Shown here one piece after another: positions 18,393 through 28,384 of a stretch of 57,449 nt of DNA. How positions within the stretch are numbered: the stretch's first letter is position 1; every line of letters starts with the position of its first letter. The notes beneath the pieces were generated by a model, which made no database searches, was not told the origin of the DNA, and saw only the letters and a list, made by a program, of their open reading frames with translations. Location: positions 1-57,449 of the forward strand of contig JAEZJJ010000053.1 in NCBI GenBank assembly GCA_023436395.1, given 5' to 3'. Source of the stretch: Bacillota bacterium. GTDB lineage: Bacteria > Bacillota > Clostridia > Lachnospirales > Cellulosilyticaceae. The position numbers and the translations under genes were made by a program.

Positions 18393-21300
18393 TTAACTAA
18401 TTGCCTTATCCATTAATTCTTGCATCTTATCTTTATCTTCGTAAATCACAGCTCCTGGAATAGCATCTGGTAAATAATCTTCCATTCTCCTAAGTGGTTT
18501 ATATCCCATTCCTAGGATACTCCATATGAATAAGATGCCGCCTGTTATGATAAGTAATAACCCCATTCCTCTCGTTGAATCATTCCCTAGCATTGTTCTA
18601 AACACTTGACTTACCTTAGAGTCACCTTCCATAAATGGCGTTAAAAGATGGTCACATATTGGTGCTGCCATCAACATTGCTAAGGGCCTAAAAATAGATA
18701 CCAGCATTTGATTAATGGAAAATACTCTTCCTTGTAATTCTAAACCTACTTTTGATTGAATCATAATCTGCCAATGGGTATCTACAAATGCAATAGATAA
18801 GCCAAACATAAATAAGCCTATTCCTACAAATATAGGAGATGGTCTCATTCCCATAATGACCATAGACACAGCTGTTAAAATGAGAAAACCGACCATACCA
18901 TCTGCCCTTCTTTTCGTGCCTCCCCATAGACTTATAATAAGGGACCCCACTACTAAACCTGTGGCATTGGCTGCTAATACTAATCCTAGCTGACTTTCAT
19001 TAGACACTGCAATGGCTAATGGGGTAAAGACCACTGTAATTAAACTCATTAATGTATTGGCTACAATGAAGAATACAACCATAACTACCAAACTACGTCT
19101 TTTCATAATATAACGCCATCCACCAACAAGTTCTTTCGTAAATGTTTCTTCTCTTTTCTTAAAACTTCGTTTTGGAAATCTCACATATAAAAGTGTCGTT
19201 ACTGATGCAAAACAGGTAACAAAATCTAGTAATAACACACCTTTCATTTCTAGTAAGAATAATGCTCCTGCTCCTAATATAGGCCCTAACATACTGCCAC
19301 TTGACCAAACAAATTGAACGATTCCATTAGCTTGTCCCAGATAACACTTAGGGACCAATATTGGAATAGCCGATAGGAAGGCTGGACTTTGGAATGTACT
19401 ACCTATGGAGGATACAACGATTGCTATACATAATTGCCATACCTCCAACTTCCCTAAACTAAACATAATGAATACAAAACAAGTTCCTAATACCGCACAC
19501 AAATCCCCTAGTATCATTATTTTTCGCTTATCATATCTATCTGCTACTACCCCTGCTATTGGGGATAATAATATATTGGGTACCAATGTACAAACTGCAA
19601 CCAGGCTAAAATCTCCAATAGACCCTGTCTTTTCATAGAGCCATATTCCTACTGCATAAGCAGATATATTAGAGCCTAAAAGAGAGATAATTTGGCCTAG
19701 CATAATAAAGGCAAATATCTTCATACTCATTGTACTCTTCTGCTCTTTTTTGCCACCTTGAATGACCTTTAAATTAGATTCTTCCCCTTTTGCGATAGAG
19801 TGTTTATTCTCCCTTCCGCGTTCTAGGGTCTTCTCTGCCATAATACCGTAGAGTTCTTGTGGTTGATGCTTATGGAAGAAGTGTCCTGCCTTTTCAATGA
19901 CTTCTAGTGTTACTTCCTCACTATAGCGTTCCCATTCATGATAACGTTCCTCATAGTACTCTGTTCCTCTATCCCGCTCCCCTATAATGCAACATATGGG
20001 GATATCCAATTTCTCTAAATCCCGGGCATAATAGGTTTTGGAAAAATAATCGGTTGCCATTCTCGCCTCATGTCTGATGCCTGCAATAATGAAATCTTGC
20101 TCTTTTTCATCTATGATATCATCTGAATTTCCTAAGCTACGTAAGGTTTCTCGGTATACCTTATTGGACATCCATCTATCTTCTGGAAATATTTTCCCCC
20201 ACCATTCACTGAGTTTGCCTGGTAACCTAGGTGTAGGAAAGTTGGCAACTTCAAATAAAGTGACGACTTCAATCCCTTCTTTTCGAAGTGCATAGGCTAA
20301 GGCAACTCCTAATGCCCCTGATACACACTGTGCGTAAATACTTATAGGGCCACTTACCTTTTCTTTAATTTCCGCTACACATTCATTAATGATATCTTCT
20401 ATAGTACCTCCCACATCTTCTGGTCTAGCATAATCATGCCCAGGTAACCTTACACTATAGACTGCGCACTCTTTAGGCATCTCATTAGCTAGTGGCTGAA
20501 ATGTTATGGCACTTCCTCCTGCAAAAGGAAAACATATGTAGTTCATTTTCATCTTTTTATTGTTATTAGGGGTTAATCTTACTAAACGCCCTTCTTCTTG
20601 CCCTATACTTCCTGAAATTCTCTCACATAGTTCCCTAATAGTAGGGTACTTAAATAAATCAATAACACTTAGTTCCCTGCCAATCTTTCTTGTTAACTTA
20701 ATGGCCTTAAATGACTCACCTCCTAAATCAAAAAAGTTATCATCTATTCCTACCTTATTAACATTTAATATTTCACTCCATAGCCGAGCTAGTTCCTGCT
20801 CTAGTTCACTGCGTGGTGCTACATATTCTTCACCAGCTTCTATCTGAACTTCTCGTTTCTCCAATGCTCTATAATCTATCTTTCCATTGACTGTTATTGG
20901 CATTTGTGCCATGGTCATGATAACTGTAGGCACCATATAGTCTGCTAATTTCTTCTTGATGTACTTTCTTAAGTCACTTGTACTCACTAGGTCATCTATT
21001 TGTCTTAAGGTCACATAGGCCACTAGCTGATTATTGTTCTCCCCATTTTTCACTGCAATGACTGCTGCTTCTTTAATCTTTTCATGGGATAATAATGCAG
21101 TTTCTATGGCACCTAATTCTACTCTATATCCTCTAATCTTTACTTGTCTGTCTAATCGTCCAAGGAACTGGATATCGCCACTGGCTAATAGACGTACCTT
21201 ATCCCCACTTCTATATAATCTTCTCGTCTCATTTTTAGCATCTTTTGAGCTAAGTGGGTCTAGTATGAAACGCTCCCCTGTCAAATCTTCTCTTCCTAAA

Positions 21301-23861
21301 TAGCCTTCTGATACACCTATTCCGCCTATATAAAGTTCACCTTCTACCCCAATAGGTACAGGCTGTCTATTCTGATCTAATACATAGACATAACTATTGC
21401 CTAGAGGTTTCCCTAATGGGATAATATCGACATCTTTTTCTTTGGTCACTTCATATGCAAGTACGGATACGGTTGTTTCCGTTGGGCCATAATTATTAAA
21501 AATTCTACATTCTGGATTATATATCCATACTTTATCTACTACCCTGTGCGTCAGTGCCTCTCCAGCAAAAATGATTACCTTTTTAGGTACTAGCCACTCT
21601 GGATGTTCTGCCACTTGTAATGCTTCAAAATGGCTAGGTACCATCTTCATCATATCTATAGGATGTTCTTTAAAATAAGCAGCTAATTGGTTGGCATCTG
21701 TAGATCTTTCATAAGAAATAATATGAATGCATCCACCTGTTAATAAGGGGGCACATATATTACTTGTTCCTAAATCAGCTGCAAAAGTTGTTACGATACC
21801 AAAAGCCATTGGCTCCTTAATCTCTAAGCGTTCTATAAAACTCTTAATATAACTCACATAGTTATAGTGACTAATCACCACACCTTTAGGTTGACCTGTA
21901 GAACCTGAAGTAAATAATATATACATGGCTTGTTTATGATCAACTTTGGCTGTGATATTTTCTTTTGGCAAATCATGCTTTTGAGCAAGGGTATCTACAC
22001 ATACTACCTGTCCTTCATTGACATTTGGAAGCCCACCTAGGTGACTACGTTGGGTCAATATATAGGCTACCTCCACAATGTCTAACATACTTTTTATTCT
22101 TTCTTTTGGATAGGTAATATCCAGTGGCACATAGGCGCATCCTGCTTTCATAACACCTAGCATCCCTGCTAGCATTTCTATTGTCCTATCCATATATAGG
22201 CCTATTTTATCTCCTTGCTTGATGCCCCTATTTATTAAATAATGAGCAATTTGATTTGCTTTTTCATTTAACTCTTGATAAGTAACTTCCTTGCCTTCAC
22301 AGTATGCCGCCTTAGCCTCTGGTGTTTTGCTCACTTGTAATTCAAAAAGTTCAGGCATAGTAACAGTTTCATCACTTCCTATAAGCATCTTTTCTGATTG
22401 TAAAATATGACTATTCTCCTCATCAGTCAAAAACTCCAACTGACTCATAAGTGCATTCTCTACTGCCACAATCTGCTTCGTCATATTCTCATAGTGCTGG
22501 CTAAAACGCTGAATCGTTGCTTCACAAAACAGATCCGTACTATATTCTATATTAAGATGAATAAAGCCTGATTCTTCCCATGCAAATAAATTGAGATCTG
22601 TAGATGCCTTATTCCCTCCTAAAATATACATTTGACTATCTAACTCTCCAATTTTCATCGTTTCACCAGATGCGCTTAGATAGTTAAACATCACCTGAAA
22701 AATGGCAGTACGGCTTAAATCACGTTTTAAGTTTAACTTTTCTACTACCTTTTCAAAGGGTACTTCTTGATACTTATAGTTTTCTAAAGTTTCCTTTTTA
22801 ACGCGCTGAAGATATTCTTTAAGATCTGGTTCATCCCCTATATATGTATTAAAAGTTAAATTGTTAATAAAGAATCCTATTAACTCTTCAGTATCCTCTG
22901 TGGGTCTAGAGGCTACTGTTGACCCTACGACTATACGTTCCTTATGGGTGTAACGATATAATAACACCTGAAAAACAGCTAGTAGGACCATGAAAACAGT
23001 GCATTCGTTTTCTCTTGCAAACTGTTTGATTTTATTGGTAAGTTCAGGTGAAAAATCAAAACTAAATGCAGCACCTTTACCCGTTCTAATAGGTGGCCTT
23101 TTAAAGTCAGTGGGCAAATCAATATTGTCTATCTTATCCTTTAACTTATCCACCCAATAGGTTATTTGCTCCTCTATCTTTTCCTGATTGATCTTTTCTT
23201 GTTGCCACTTGGCATAATCTCCATATTGTATGGCAAGTGGTAATAAGTCTGTTTCTTGCTTATGGACTACAGCATAATATAATTTATCAAATTCTCTTTT
23301 TAAGATATCTATAGACCATGAATCTATGATGGTATGGTGTGCTACTATTCCTAAAATATGTTTTTCTTCTGTTTCCTTCACTAGAACAAATCTAATAAGT
23401 GGCCCCATAGCTAAGTCAAATTGTGCATTCATTACATTTTTAACTTTATCGTCTATCTCTTGTTTCTTTTCTTCACTATCTGGTATAGGGGAAAGGTCAA
23501 AATAACTTAGGCATGCTTCACTTATATCATGTACTACTTGTACAGGTTCACCCTCTACTTCTCTAAATGTAGTTCTTAAAACTTCATGCCTTTGTACCAA
23601 TCTATCTAAAGCTTGCTTACAATCTACATATTCAAATTCACCGTAAATAATATAGGCCACTGGTACATTATATTCAATGGTGTCTTTTTGCATCTGTTGA
23701 ATAAACCATATTCGTCTTTGTGAAAAAGATGTAGGAAATATATTTTCTCCTAGTTTGCGGGTTATTTTTTGAATTGTACTTGTTGGCTTTTGCTTACTTA
23801 ATTCTAATAACTTCTTGCGTTGCTCTATAGATAATGCTTTTTTCTCCTTAGTTTCCCCCAT
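18393..23861 (-). CDS. non-ribosomal peptide synthetase fused to thioesterase and MFS exporter
   Basis: 1822 residues from the ATG at 23861 (AAAAGGAGGGGGG upstream); a TTG eight codons earlier is the longest frame. Domains in order: condensation, about 40-470 (motif AHHTIIDSWS); adenylation, about 500-1005 (YILFTSGSTGQPKG, NNYGPTETT, YRSGDKVR); carrier, about 1015-1085 (FFDLGGESFK, phosphopantetheine serine); thioesterase, about 1105-1345 (ICFPFAGGSA, IYAQCVSGA, AGHFFHKH); then about 420 residues of MFS exporter with roughly 12 membrane segments (VGIWLYEKTGS, GVVADRYDKRKIMILGD, GSMLGPILGAGALF), resembling the EntS/MFS_3 group. It would condense a second residue, release the product and export it. 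The fused transporter is highly unusual. The thioesterase has Cys where Ser is usual. The start overlaps the upstream glycosyltransferase by 14 bases. Confidence 0.93.
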   Translation of the reverse strand: MGETKEKKALSIEQRKKLLELSKQKPTSTIQKITRKLGENIFPTSFSQRRIWFIQQMQKDTIEYNVPVAYIIYGEFEYVDCKQALDRLVQRHEVLRTTFREVEGEPVQVVHDISEACLSYFDLSPIPDSEEKKQEIDDKVKNVMNAQFDLAMGPLIRFVLVKETEEKHILGIVAHHTIIDSWSIDILKREFDKLYYAVVHKQETDLLPLAIQYGDYAKWQQEKINQEKIEEQITYWVDKLKDKIDNIDLPTDFKRPPIRTGKGAAFSFDFSPELTNKIKQFARENECTVFMVLLAVFQVLLYRYTHKERIVVGSTVASRPTEDTEELIGFFINNLTFNTYIGDEPDLKEYLQRVKKETLENYKYQEVPFEKVVEKLNLKRDLSRTAIFQVMFNYLSASGETMKIGELDSQMYILGGNKASTDLNLFAWEESGFIHLNIEYSTDLFCEATIQRFSQHYENMTKQIVAVENALMSQLEFLTDEENSHILQSEKMLIGSDETVTMPELFELQVSKTPEAKAAYCEGKEVTYQELNEKANQIAHYLINRGIKQGDKIGLYMDRTIEMLAGMLGVMKAGCAYVPLDITYPKERIKSMLDIVEVAYILTQRSHLGGLPNVNEGQVVCVDTLAQKHDLPKENITAKVDHKQAMYILFTSGSTGQPKGVVISHYNYVSYIKSFIERLEIKEPMAFGIVTTFAADLGTSNICAPLLTGGCIHIISYERSTDANQLAAYFKEHPIDMMKMVPSHFEALQVAEHPEWLVPKKVIIFAGEALTHRVVDKVWIYNPECRIFNNYGPTETTVSVLAYEVTKEKDVDIIPLGKPLGNSYVYVLDQNRQPVPIGVEGELYIGGIGVSEGYLGREDLTGERFILDPLSSKDAKNETRRLYRSGDKVRLLASGDIQFLGRLDRQVKIRGYRVELGAIETALLSHEKIKEAAVIAVKNGENNNQLVAYVTLRQIDDLVSTSDLRKYIKKKLADYMVPTVIMTMAQMPITVNGKIDYRALEKREVQIEAGEEYVAPRSELEQELARLWSEILNVNKVGIDDNFFDLGGESFKAIKLTRKIGRELSVIDLFKYPTIRELCERISGSIGQEEGRLVRLTPNNNKKMKMNYICFPFAGGSAITFQPLANEMPKECAVYSVRLPGHDYARPEDVGGTIEDIINECVAEIKEKVSGPISIYAQCVSGALGVALAYALRKEGIEVVTLFEVANFPTPRLPGKLSEWWGKIFPEDRWMSNKVYRETLRSLGNSDDIIDEKEQDFIIAGIRHEARMATDYFSKTYYARDLEKLDIPICCIIGERDRGTEYYEERYHEWERYSEEVTLEVIEKAGHFFHKHQPQELYGIMAEKTLERGRENKHSIAKGEESNLKVIQGGKKEQKSTMSMKIFAFIMLGQIISLLGSNISAYAVGIWLYEKTGSIGDFSLVAVCTLVPNILLSPIAGVVADRYDKRKIMILGDLCAVLGTCFVFIMFSLGKLEVWQLCIAIVVSSIGSTFQSPAFLSAIPILVPKCYLGQANGIVQFVWSSGSMLGPILGAGALFLLEMKGVLLLDFVTCFASVTTLLYVRFPKRSFKKREETFTKELVGGWRYIMKRRSLVVMVVFFIVANTLMSLITVVFTPLAIAVSNESQLGLVLAANATGLVVGSLIISLWGGTKRRADGMVGFLILTAVSMVIMGMRPSPIFVGIGLFMFGLSIAFVDTHWQIMIQSKVGLELQGRVFSINQMLVSIFRPLAMLMAAPICDHLLTPFMEGDSKVSQVFRTMLGNDSTRGMGLLLIITGGILFIWSILGMGYKPLRRMEDYLPDAIPGAVIYEDKDKMQELMDKAIS

Positions 23862-25212
23862 TATTTTCCCCCCTCCTTTTAACAAGATAACTAAGCAGTT
23901 CCTTTTTCCTTTGCTCTGATAATCTTTCTATTTTTTGAACTGCAGTATTCTCCTTTATTTCACCTTGTTCTAATGTTTGTAATTCATAAATATACGCCGT
24001 ACTATTCATCATTTCTTCTACTTTATCTGCTGTATTTGATATACCTCTATTCTCTCTCATCTTTTGGGAATAGTTCTTGCACTTTTCCCTAACACTTGAA
24101 TTCAATAAGCTTTCAGTGGCCTTAGCAATACTTGGAGCATCCCACTTAATCGCATGTAGAAAATCGCCCACTCCCAGTTCCTTGATCAAAGCAGCATTAT
24201 AGGGTCTATCTACATAACAAGGTAAGATCATCTGAGGTACCCCTGCTCTTAATGCACCTGATAGAGTACCCATACCTCCATGATGGATAATAGCTCCTAA
24301 ATAAGGCATTATCTCATCTAAAGGTAAAAAATCGCACCATATCGCATTCTTTGGTAACTTATCAGGTAGTAGTTCTGGATACTTAGTCAAAACAATGGTT
24401 GGTCTTTGAAGTATTTCACATGCTTCTAGACTCAGTGGATAAAATAAAGGATTAATGAGTTTTGTAGTGCCTCCCGAAATCAATAATGGCTTTTCATTCT
24501 CTGCTAGCCATTTCTTGACTTCTTCTGGGATTTCTCTTTTAACATGTTCTTTTCCTTCTTCAATAGGGAATCCCACTGCCTCTACAGGTCTTGGCCAATT
24601 CTCATTAGGCTTCTCGTACCATTCTGGCCAGAAGGCAAGTGTCATCTTTGAGCTGCTTTCCCATTGGAGCCAAGTTGTAATAGGTGGTAGTCCTACTTCT
24701 TGTCTCAAACGATTACACAAAGGAACCTCCTTTGTGGGATACAACTTATCATAAGCCAAACTACTTAAGATTTCTGTAGGATTCATCATGACTTGTGCTA
24801 ATGGTAAATGTAGCTTCTCAGCTACCATATAAGCAGCAATACTTGATCTATTTTTACATAAAACAACCGTATCTTTTGCATCGCAACATTTTAGTATCTT
24901 ATTATACTCCTTCATTCTTACTTCAAAACTCTCATGTTTTCTATCAAATTCTTTCTTTTTCTCTTTGGCTACTTCATCTAATTCTGATTCACGCTCTACC
25001 ATATCTCCATTCATACTATCTACCAATTCTTGATACTCCTTTGGCGTATCTAATGGTTCAAATGCTATACCTGCTTCCCTTGCCATCTTCTCAAAGTGAC
25101 AATGGGTAATTAATGTGACATGATGCCCACGCTCCTTTAATTCCTTTCCCACCCTAACAAATGGGATAACATCCCCATCTAACCAATGTGTCACTAATAC
25201 TACGTTTCCCAT
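23848..25212 (-). CDS. UDP-glycosyltransferase (GT1/MGT family), copy 1
   Basis: 454 residues. The N terminus VVLVTHWLDGDVIPFVRVG and the C-terminal sugar-nucleotide motif IIHHGGMGTLSGALRAGVPQ, followed by LPCYVDRPYNAA, identify a GT-B-fold enzyme of the macrolide/sterol glycosyltransferase type (family GT1). It should transfer a sugar from a UDP- or dTDP-sugar onto the peptide product or its carrier-bound intermediate. It is a tandem paralogue of the next gene. It exceeds the usual length of about 400 by some 50 residues. The extra tail includes RLSEQRKKELLSYLVKRRG, strikingly like the ALSIEQRKKLLEL helix preceding the condensation domain of the downstream synthetase. Gaps of 4 bases upstream and a 14-base overlap downstream show tight coupling. 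Confidence 0.92.
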   Translation of the reverse strand: MGNVVLVTHWLDGDVIPFVRVGKELKERGHHVTLITHCHFEKMAREAGIAFEPLDTPKEYQELVDSMNGDMVERESELDEVAKEKKKEFDRKHESFEVRMKEYNKILKCCDAKDTVVLCKNRSSIAAYMVAEKLHLPLAQVMMNPTEILSSLAYDKLYPTKEVPLCNRLRQEVGLPPITTWLQWESSSKMTLAFWPEWYEKPNENWPRPVEAVGFPIEEGKEHVKREIPEEVKKWLAENEKPLLISGGTTKLINPLFYPLSLEACEILQRPTIVLTKYPELLPDKLPKNAIWCDFLPLDEIMPYLGAIIHHGGMGTLSGALRAGVPQMILPCYVDRPYNAALIKELGVGDFLHAIKWDAPSIAKATESLLNSSVREKCKNYSQKMRENRGISNTADKVEEMMNSTAYIYELQTLEQGEIKENTAVQKIERLSEQRKKELLSYLVKRRGENNGGN

Positions 25213-25216
25213 AACA

Positions 25217-26548
25217 TCACCCCAATTTCTTGTTTCGCTTTATTATTGCTAATAGTTGATTTCTAGATAAACTGGCTTCTTTAGGAATATTCATATCAGT
25301 TTGCCTCTCAGCATTGATGCTGCCTTTATCCTTCCCCACATCATTTAATGATGTTTCATAAACTGAAATTTCATTAATAAATTCTTGCCATCGTTGCTCA
25401 CTAGTTATACTTCTATTTAATTCACTGATTCTATTACATTTTTCCTTATATGTCTTTTCTTCAATGAGTGCTTGTATCCCTTCTGCAATTCTTTCCACTT
25501 GCCAAAATGCTATTGGAAAACTTTTAGCTATACCAATCTTCATTAATCTGCTTGCATTATCTGGGCCATCTGTTAAATGTGGTAATATAATCTGTGGTAT
25601 TCCTGCATCTATTGCCTCATTCAGCGTGCCCATTCCTCCATGATGAATAATTAAATCTACTCGCTTCATAAGTGCAGCTAAATTAATCTCTTTTCTCCAT
25701 GTCACACATGCTGGCATAGGTTGTGGCAATAAATCTTCATAGCGTGTAATGACAATTCCCTTATACCCTCCTACCTCACATGCCCTAACTCCCATTTCAT
25801 AGAACTTAGGGCTTACCATATGACTACTTCCTCCGGAGATTAATATGATGGGCTTATCTCCCTCTAATATTGTCTCAATCTCACTATCAAATACGACACT
25901 TCCTTCTTCTTTTAAAGGCAAAAAACCAATACAACTTGTCCCACTTGGCCATTCTTCCTCTATATCAGCAAACCATTCAGGCCAAATACACCCTATATTT
26001 TTAGGGCTATAGAGCCATTCTTTCCAGCTACTAATATCTACTAGCCCCACTTTGCGGCGTACTTGATTAATTTCTTCCTTTAATTCCTCTCCAAATATTT
26101 GTTCATGCAAATCCATATGAGAAAAATAATTAGGCGCTAATACTACAGAGGCATATCTTAACCCTAGTTTCTCTGCTACTAGCAAACCTGATATGCTAGA
26201 GCGATGCCTTGCAAGTATGATGGTGTCTGGTGCTTGGCAATAAGGTAATATCTTTTCATACTCTTCTATTAATCTTGCTTTTCCATGATACTTAAGTTGA
26301 AAACGAATGCACTCTTCCCTGTGATTAATGGGATCTGCAAGTTGATATAAGTCTCTATTCATAGCCTTATATGTTTCCATATCATCTAATGCTACAAAAT
26401 TTAGCGCCTTGTCCACTACCTTAGATTCATAATAACAATGTGTGCATATAGTAACATGATGTCCTACCCTTTTTAATTCTTCTCCTAATTTAATAAAGGG
26501 TAGCACATCCCCGCCTGTCCAATGTGTTACTAAAACTATATTTGCCAT
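25217..26548 (-). CDS. UDP-glycosyltransferase (GT1/MGT family), copy 2
   Basis: 443 residues, with the same architecture as its neighbour: IVLVTHWTGGDVLPFIKLG at the N terminus, IIHHGGMGTLNEAIDAGIPQ and LPHLTDGPDNAS in the nucleotide-sugar binding domain. GT1 enzymes use an inverting mechanism. Two tandem copies suggest either a disaccharide or glycosylation at two positions. The C-terminal extension ends ASLSRNQLLAIIKRNKKLG, again an LS..Q..LL type helix as found before condensation domains. Its ribosome binding site AGGAGAG overlaps the end of the adenylation-carrier gene (5-base gap), so the genes are co-translated. The acceptor is unknown; the peptide made by this operon is the obvious candidate. 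Confidence 0.92.
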   Translation of the reverse strand: MANIVLVTHWTGGDVLPFIKLGEELKRVGHHVTICTHCYYESKVVDKALNFVALDDMETYKAMNRDLYQLADPINHREECIRFQLKYHGKARLIEEYEKILPYCQAPDTIILARHRSSISGLLVAEKLGLRYASVVLAPNYFSHMDLHEQIFGEELKEEINQVRRKVGLVDISSWKEWLYSPKNIGCIWPEWFADIEEEWPSGTSCIGFLPLKEEGSVVFDSEIETILEGDKPIILISGGSSHMVSPKFYEMGVRACEVGGYKGIVITRYEDLLPQPMPACVTWRKEINLAALMKRVDLIIHHGGMGTLNEAIDAGIPQIILPHLTDGPDNASRLMKIGIAKSFPIAFWQVERIAEGIQALIEEKTYKEKCNRISELNRSITSEQRWQEFINEISVYETSLNDVGKDKGSINAERQTDMNIPKEASLSRNQLLAIIKRNKKLG

Positions 26549-26553
26549 AGCTA

Positions 26554-28353
26554 TTACTCTCCTTCTACTTCATTTAGTAACATCATTAACTCCTCTTCAG
26601 ACAAATTTTCTAGAAGATTTTCTTCGGCTGCTCTAGCCATATCTTCAACTGTCAGTGAGGTGCTCAGAATATCTAATAATGTAAGTGTTGTACCGAACAA
26701 CTTATTTATACGAATAACCAACCTATTTGCCATAAGGGAATGCCCCCCTAGTTGAAGGAAGTTGTCTTTAATACCCACTCGTTCTATTCCTAATAACTCT
26801 TGCCATAAAGCTACTATGCCTTCTTCAATCTCTGTATTTGGTGCAACATATGCTTCTTCATTTGTATGCTCCATTGCCATTAATACCTTTCTATCCACTT
26901 TACCATTAGGCGTCATAGGATATTCATCTACTTGAATAAAGAAATTGGGAATCATGTAGCTAGGCAAAAGCTGCTCTAATTGGTATCTCATTTCGAATAC
27001 ATTTATCTTTTTCTCAGCTCTAATATATGCACCTAGGCTCACTACTCCATCTTTTTCTTTCGATACTACTACTGCTTGTTCTACTGTATTTAATGCCATA
27101 ATGGCCTTTTCAATTTCTCCTAATTCAATACGGTAGCCTTGTACTTTTACTTGAAAATCTTTTCTGCCAACATACATTAAGTTATGCTCATCTATTCTTT
27201 TAACTATATCTCCCGTACCATACATCTTTCCACTATCAGGGTGAAATGGATTAGAAATAAAACGTTCTTCAGTTAACTGCTCATTATGTAGATAGCCTGC
27301 TGCTACACCAATCCCTCCGATATAAAGTTCTCCTTCTTCACCTACATCTACTAAATTATGGTTTTCATCTAATACATAAAGCATTGTTTGATTAATAGGA
27401 TATCCTAATGGAATATAGGTATCATCGGTAGTTATTTTAGCAATTGTGGAAAATATTGTTGTTTCTGTGGGTCCATAAAAGTTCCATAAATCTTTACAGC
27501 TTCCATGGAGCAATTCCTTGGCTAATTGAATACTCCAAGCCTCACCACCTATTGCAATAATTAAATCACTATTTCCCTTCCATCCTGCATCTTTTAACAT
27601 ATAAATATTAGAAGATGTTGTTTGGATGAGTGTGATTTTTTCCTCTTCTATTAAATTCCTTAGTTTTCCTCCATCTTTAGCAGTCTTTTCATCTGCAATT
27701 ACAACCGTGCACCCTGCAATAAGTGGTGTGAATAATTCTGTGATAGAGACATCAAATGTAATAGTAATGGTAGCAAGTGCCTTCTCATCACCTGATAAAT
27801 CAAGTTCTTTTCTTATACTCTCTAAATAACTTACTAACCCACTATGTTTAATGGCGACCCCTTTAGGCTTTCCAGTAGAACCTGATGTATAGATAACATA
27901 AGCTAATTGTTCCCCACTTATATCCAGTTCTACATTGTCTTTAGGCTCACTTTGAATTGCATTATATTCCTCATCTATACAAATAATCTCAATACCTTCT
28001 TGTCCTAGTCCTTCTGCTAATTTCCTTTCGGTTAGAATTACTTTCATCCCTGATTGACTTATAATATAGTTATTTCTTGAGGCTGGATGTGTCCAATCTA
28101 ATGGTACATAAACCGCCCCTGATTTTAAAATTCCTAATAGTGTCACCATAAGTTGTACATTACGATGTACATAAACACCTATCAGTGTACCTTCTTTAAT
28201 CCCTTTTCCTCTTAGAAAATGGGCTAGTTGATTACTTTTGCTATTTAACTCTTGATAACTATATTCTTCCCCATTACAACGCGTGGCAATCTTCTCTCCT
28301 AAACTTAATACTTGTTCTTCAAATAATGAAATTACACTCTTTACTTTACTCAT
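26554..28353 (-). CDS. NRPS loading module: adenylation and carrier domains
   Basis: 599 residues. The adenylation domain (about 10-500) has all core motifs: VIYTSGSTGKPKGVAI, FDVSITELF (A4), NFYGPTETTI, GELYIGGIGVAAGYL, YGTGDIVKR and NGKVDRKVL. The carrier domain (about 515-590) has the phosphopantetheine site DNFLQLGGHSLMANRL. There is no condensation domain, so this is the initiating module that activates the first amino acid. Pocket residues read by alignment to GrsA are D235, V236, T239, Q278, I299, F322, I330 and F331; I cannot assign a substrate. The end (ENLSEEELMMLLNEVEGE) is a typical acidic helical linker for docking to a downstream condensation domain. GGAGG precedes the ATG. It lies 31 bases after the transferase gene. 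Confidence 0.95.
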   Translation of the reverse strand: MSKVKSVISLFEEQVLSLGEKIATRCNGEEYSYQELNSKSNQLAHFLRGKGIKEGTLIGVYVHRNVQLMVTLLGILKSGAVYVPLDWTHPASRNNYIISQSGMKVILTERKLAEGLGQEGIEIICIDEEYNAIQSEPKDNVELDISGEQLAYVIYTSGSTGKPKGVAIKHSGLVSYLESIRKELDLSGDEKALATITITFDVSITELFTPLIAGCTVVIADEKTAKDGGKLRNLIEEEKITLIQTTSSNIYMLKDAGWKGNSDLIIAIGGEAWSIQLAKELLHGSCKDLWNFYGPTETTIFSTIAKITTDDTYIPLGYPINQTMLYVLDENHNLVDVGEEGELYIGGIGVAAGYLHNEQLTEERFISNPFHPDSGKMYGTGDIVKRIDEHNLMYVGRKDFQVKVQGYRIELGEIEKAIMALNTVEQAVVVSKEKDGVVSLGAYIRAEKKINVFEMRYQLEQLLPSYMIPNFFIQVDEYPMTPNGKVDRKVLMAMEHTNEEAYVAPNTEIEEGIVALWQELLGIERVGIKDNFLQLGGHSLMANRLVIRINKLFGTTLTLLDILSTSLTVEDMARAAEENLLENLSEEELMMLLNEVEGE

Positions 28354-28384
28354 TTTTACACGCCTCCGTCTCTACTTTATATCT

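Noticed and set aside
18712..21303. Several 60-95 codon frames within the synthetase gene on either strand
   Set aside because: They have no ribosome binding sites and lie inside a continuous frame with clear domain motifs.
18393..23861. Stop codon between thioesterase and MFS parts
   Set aside because: The frame is open through the linker between the two parts, and no ribosome binding site plus start codon stands out there, so a fusion is the better reading.
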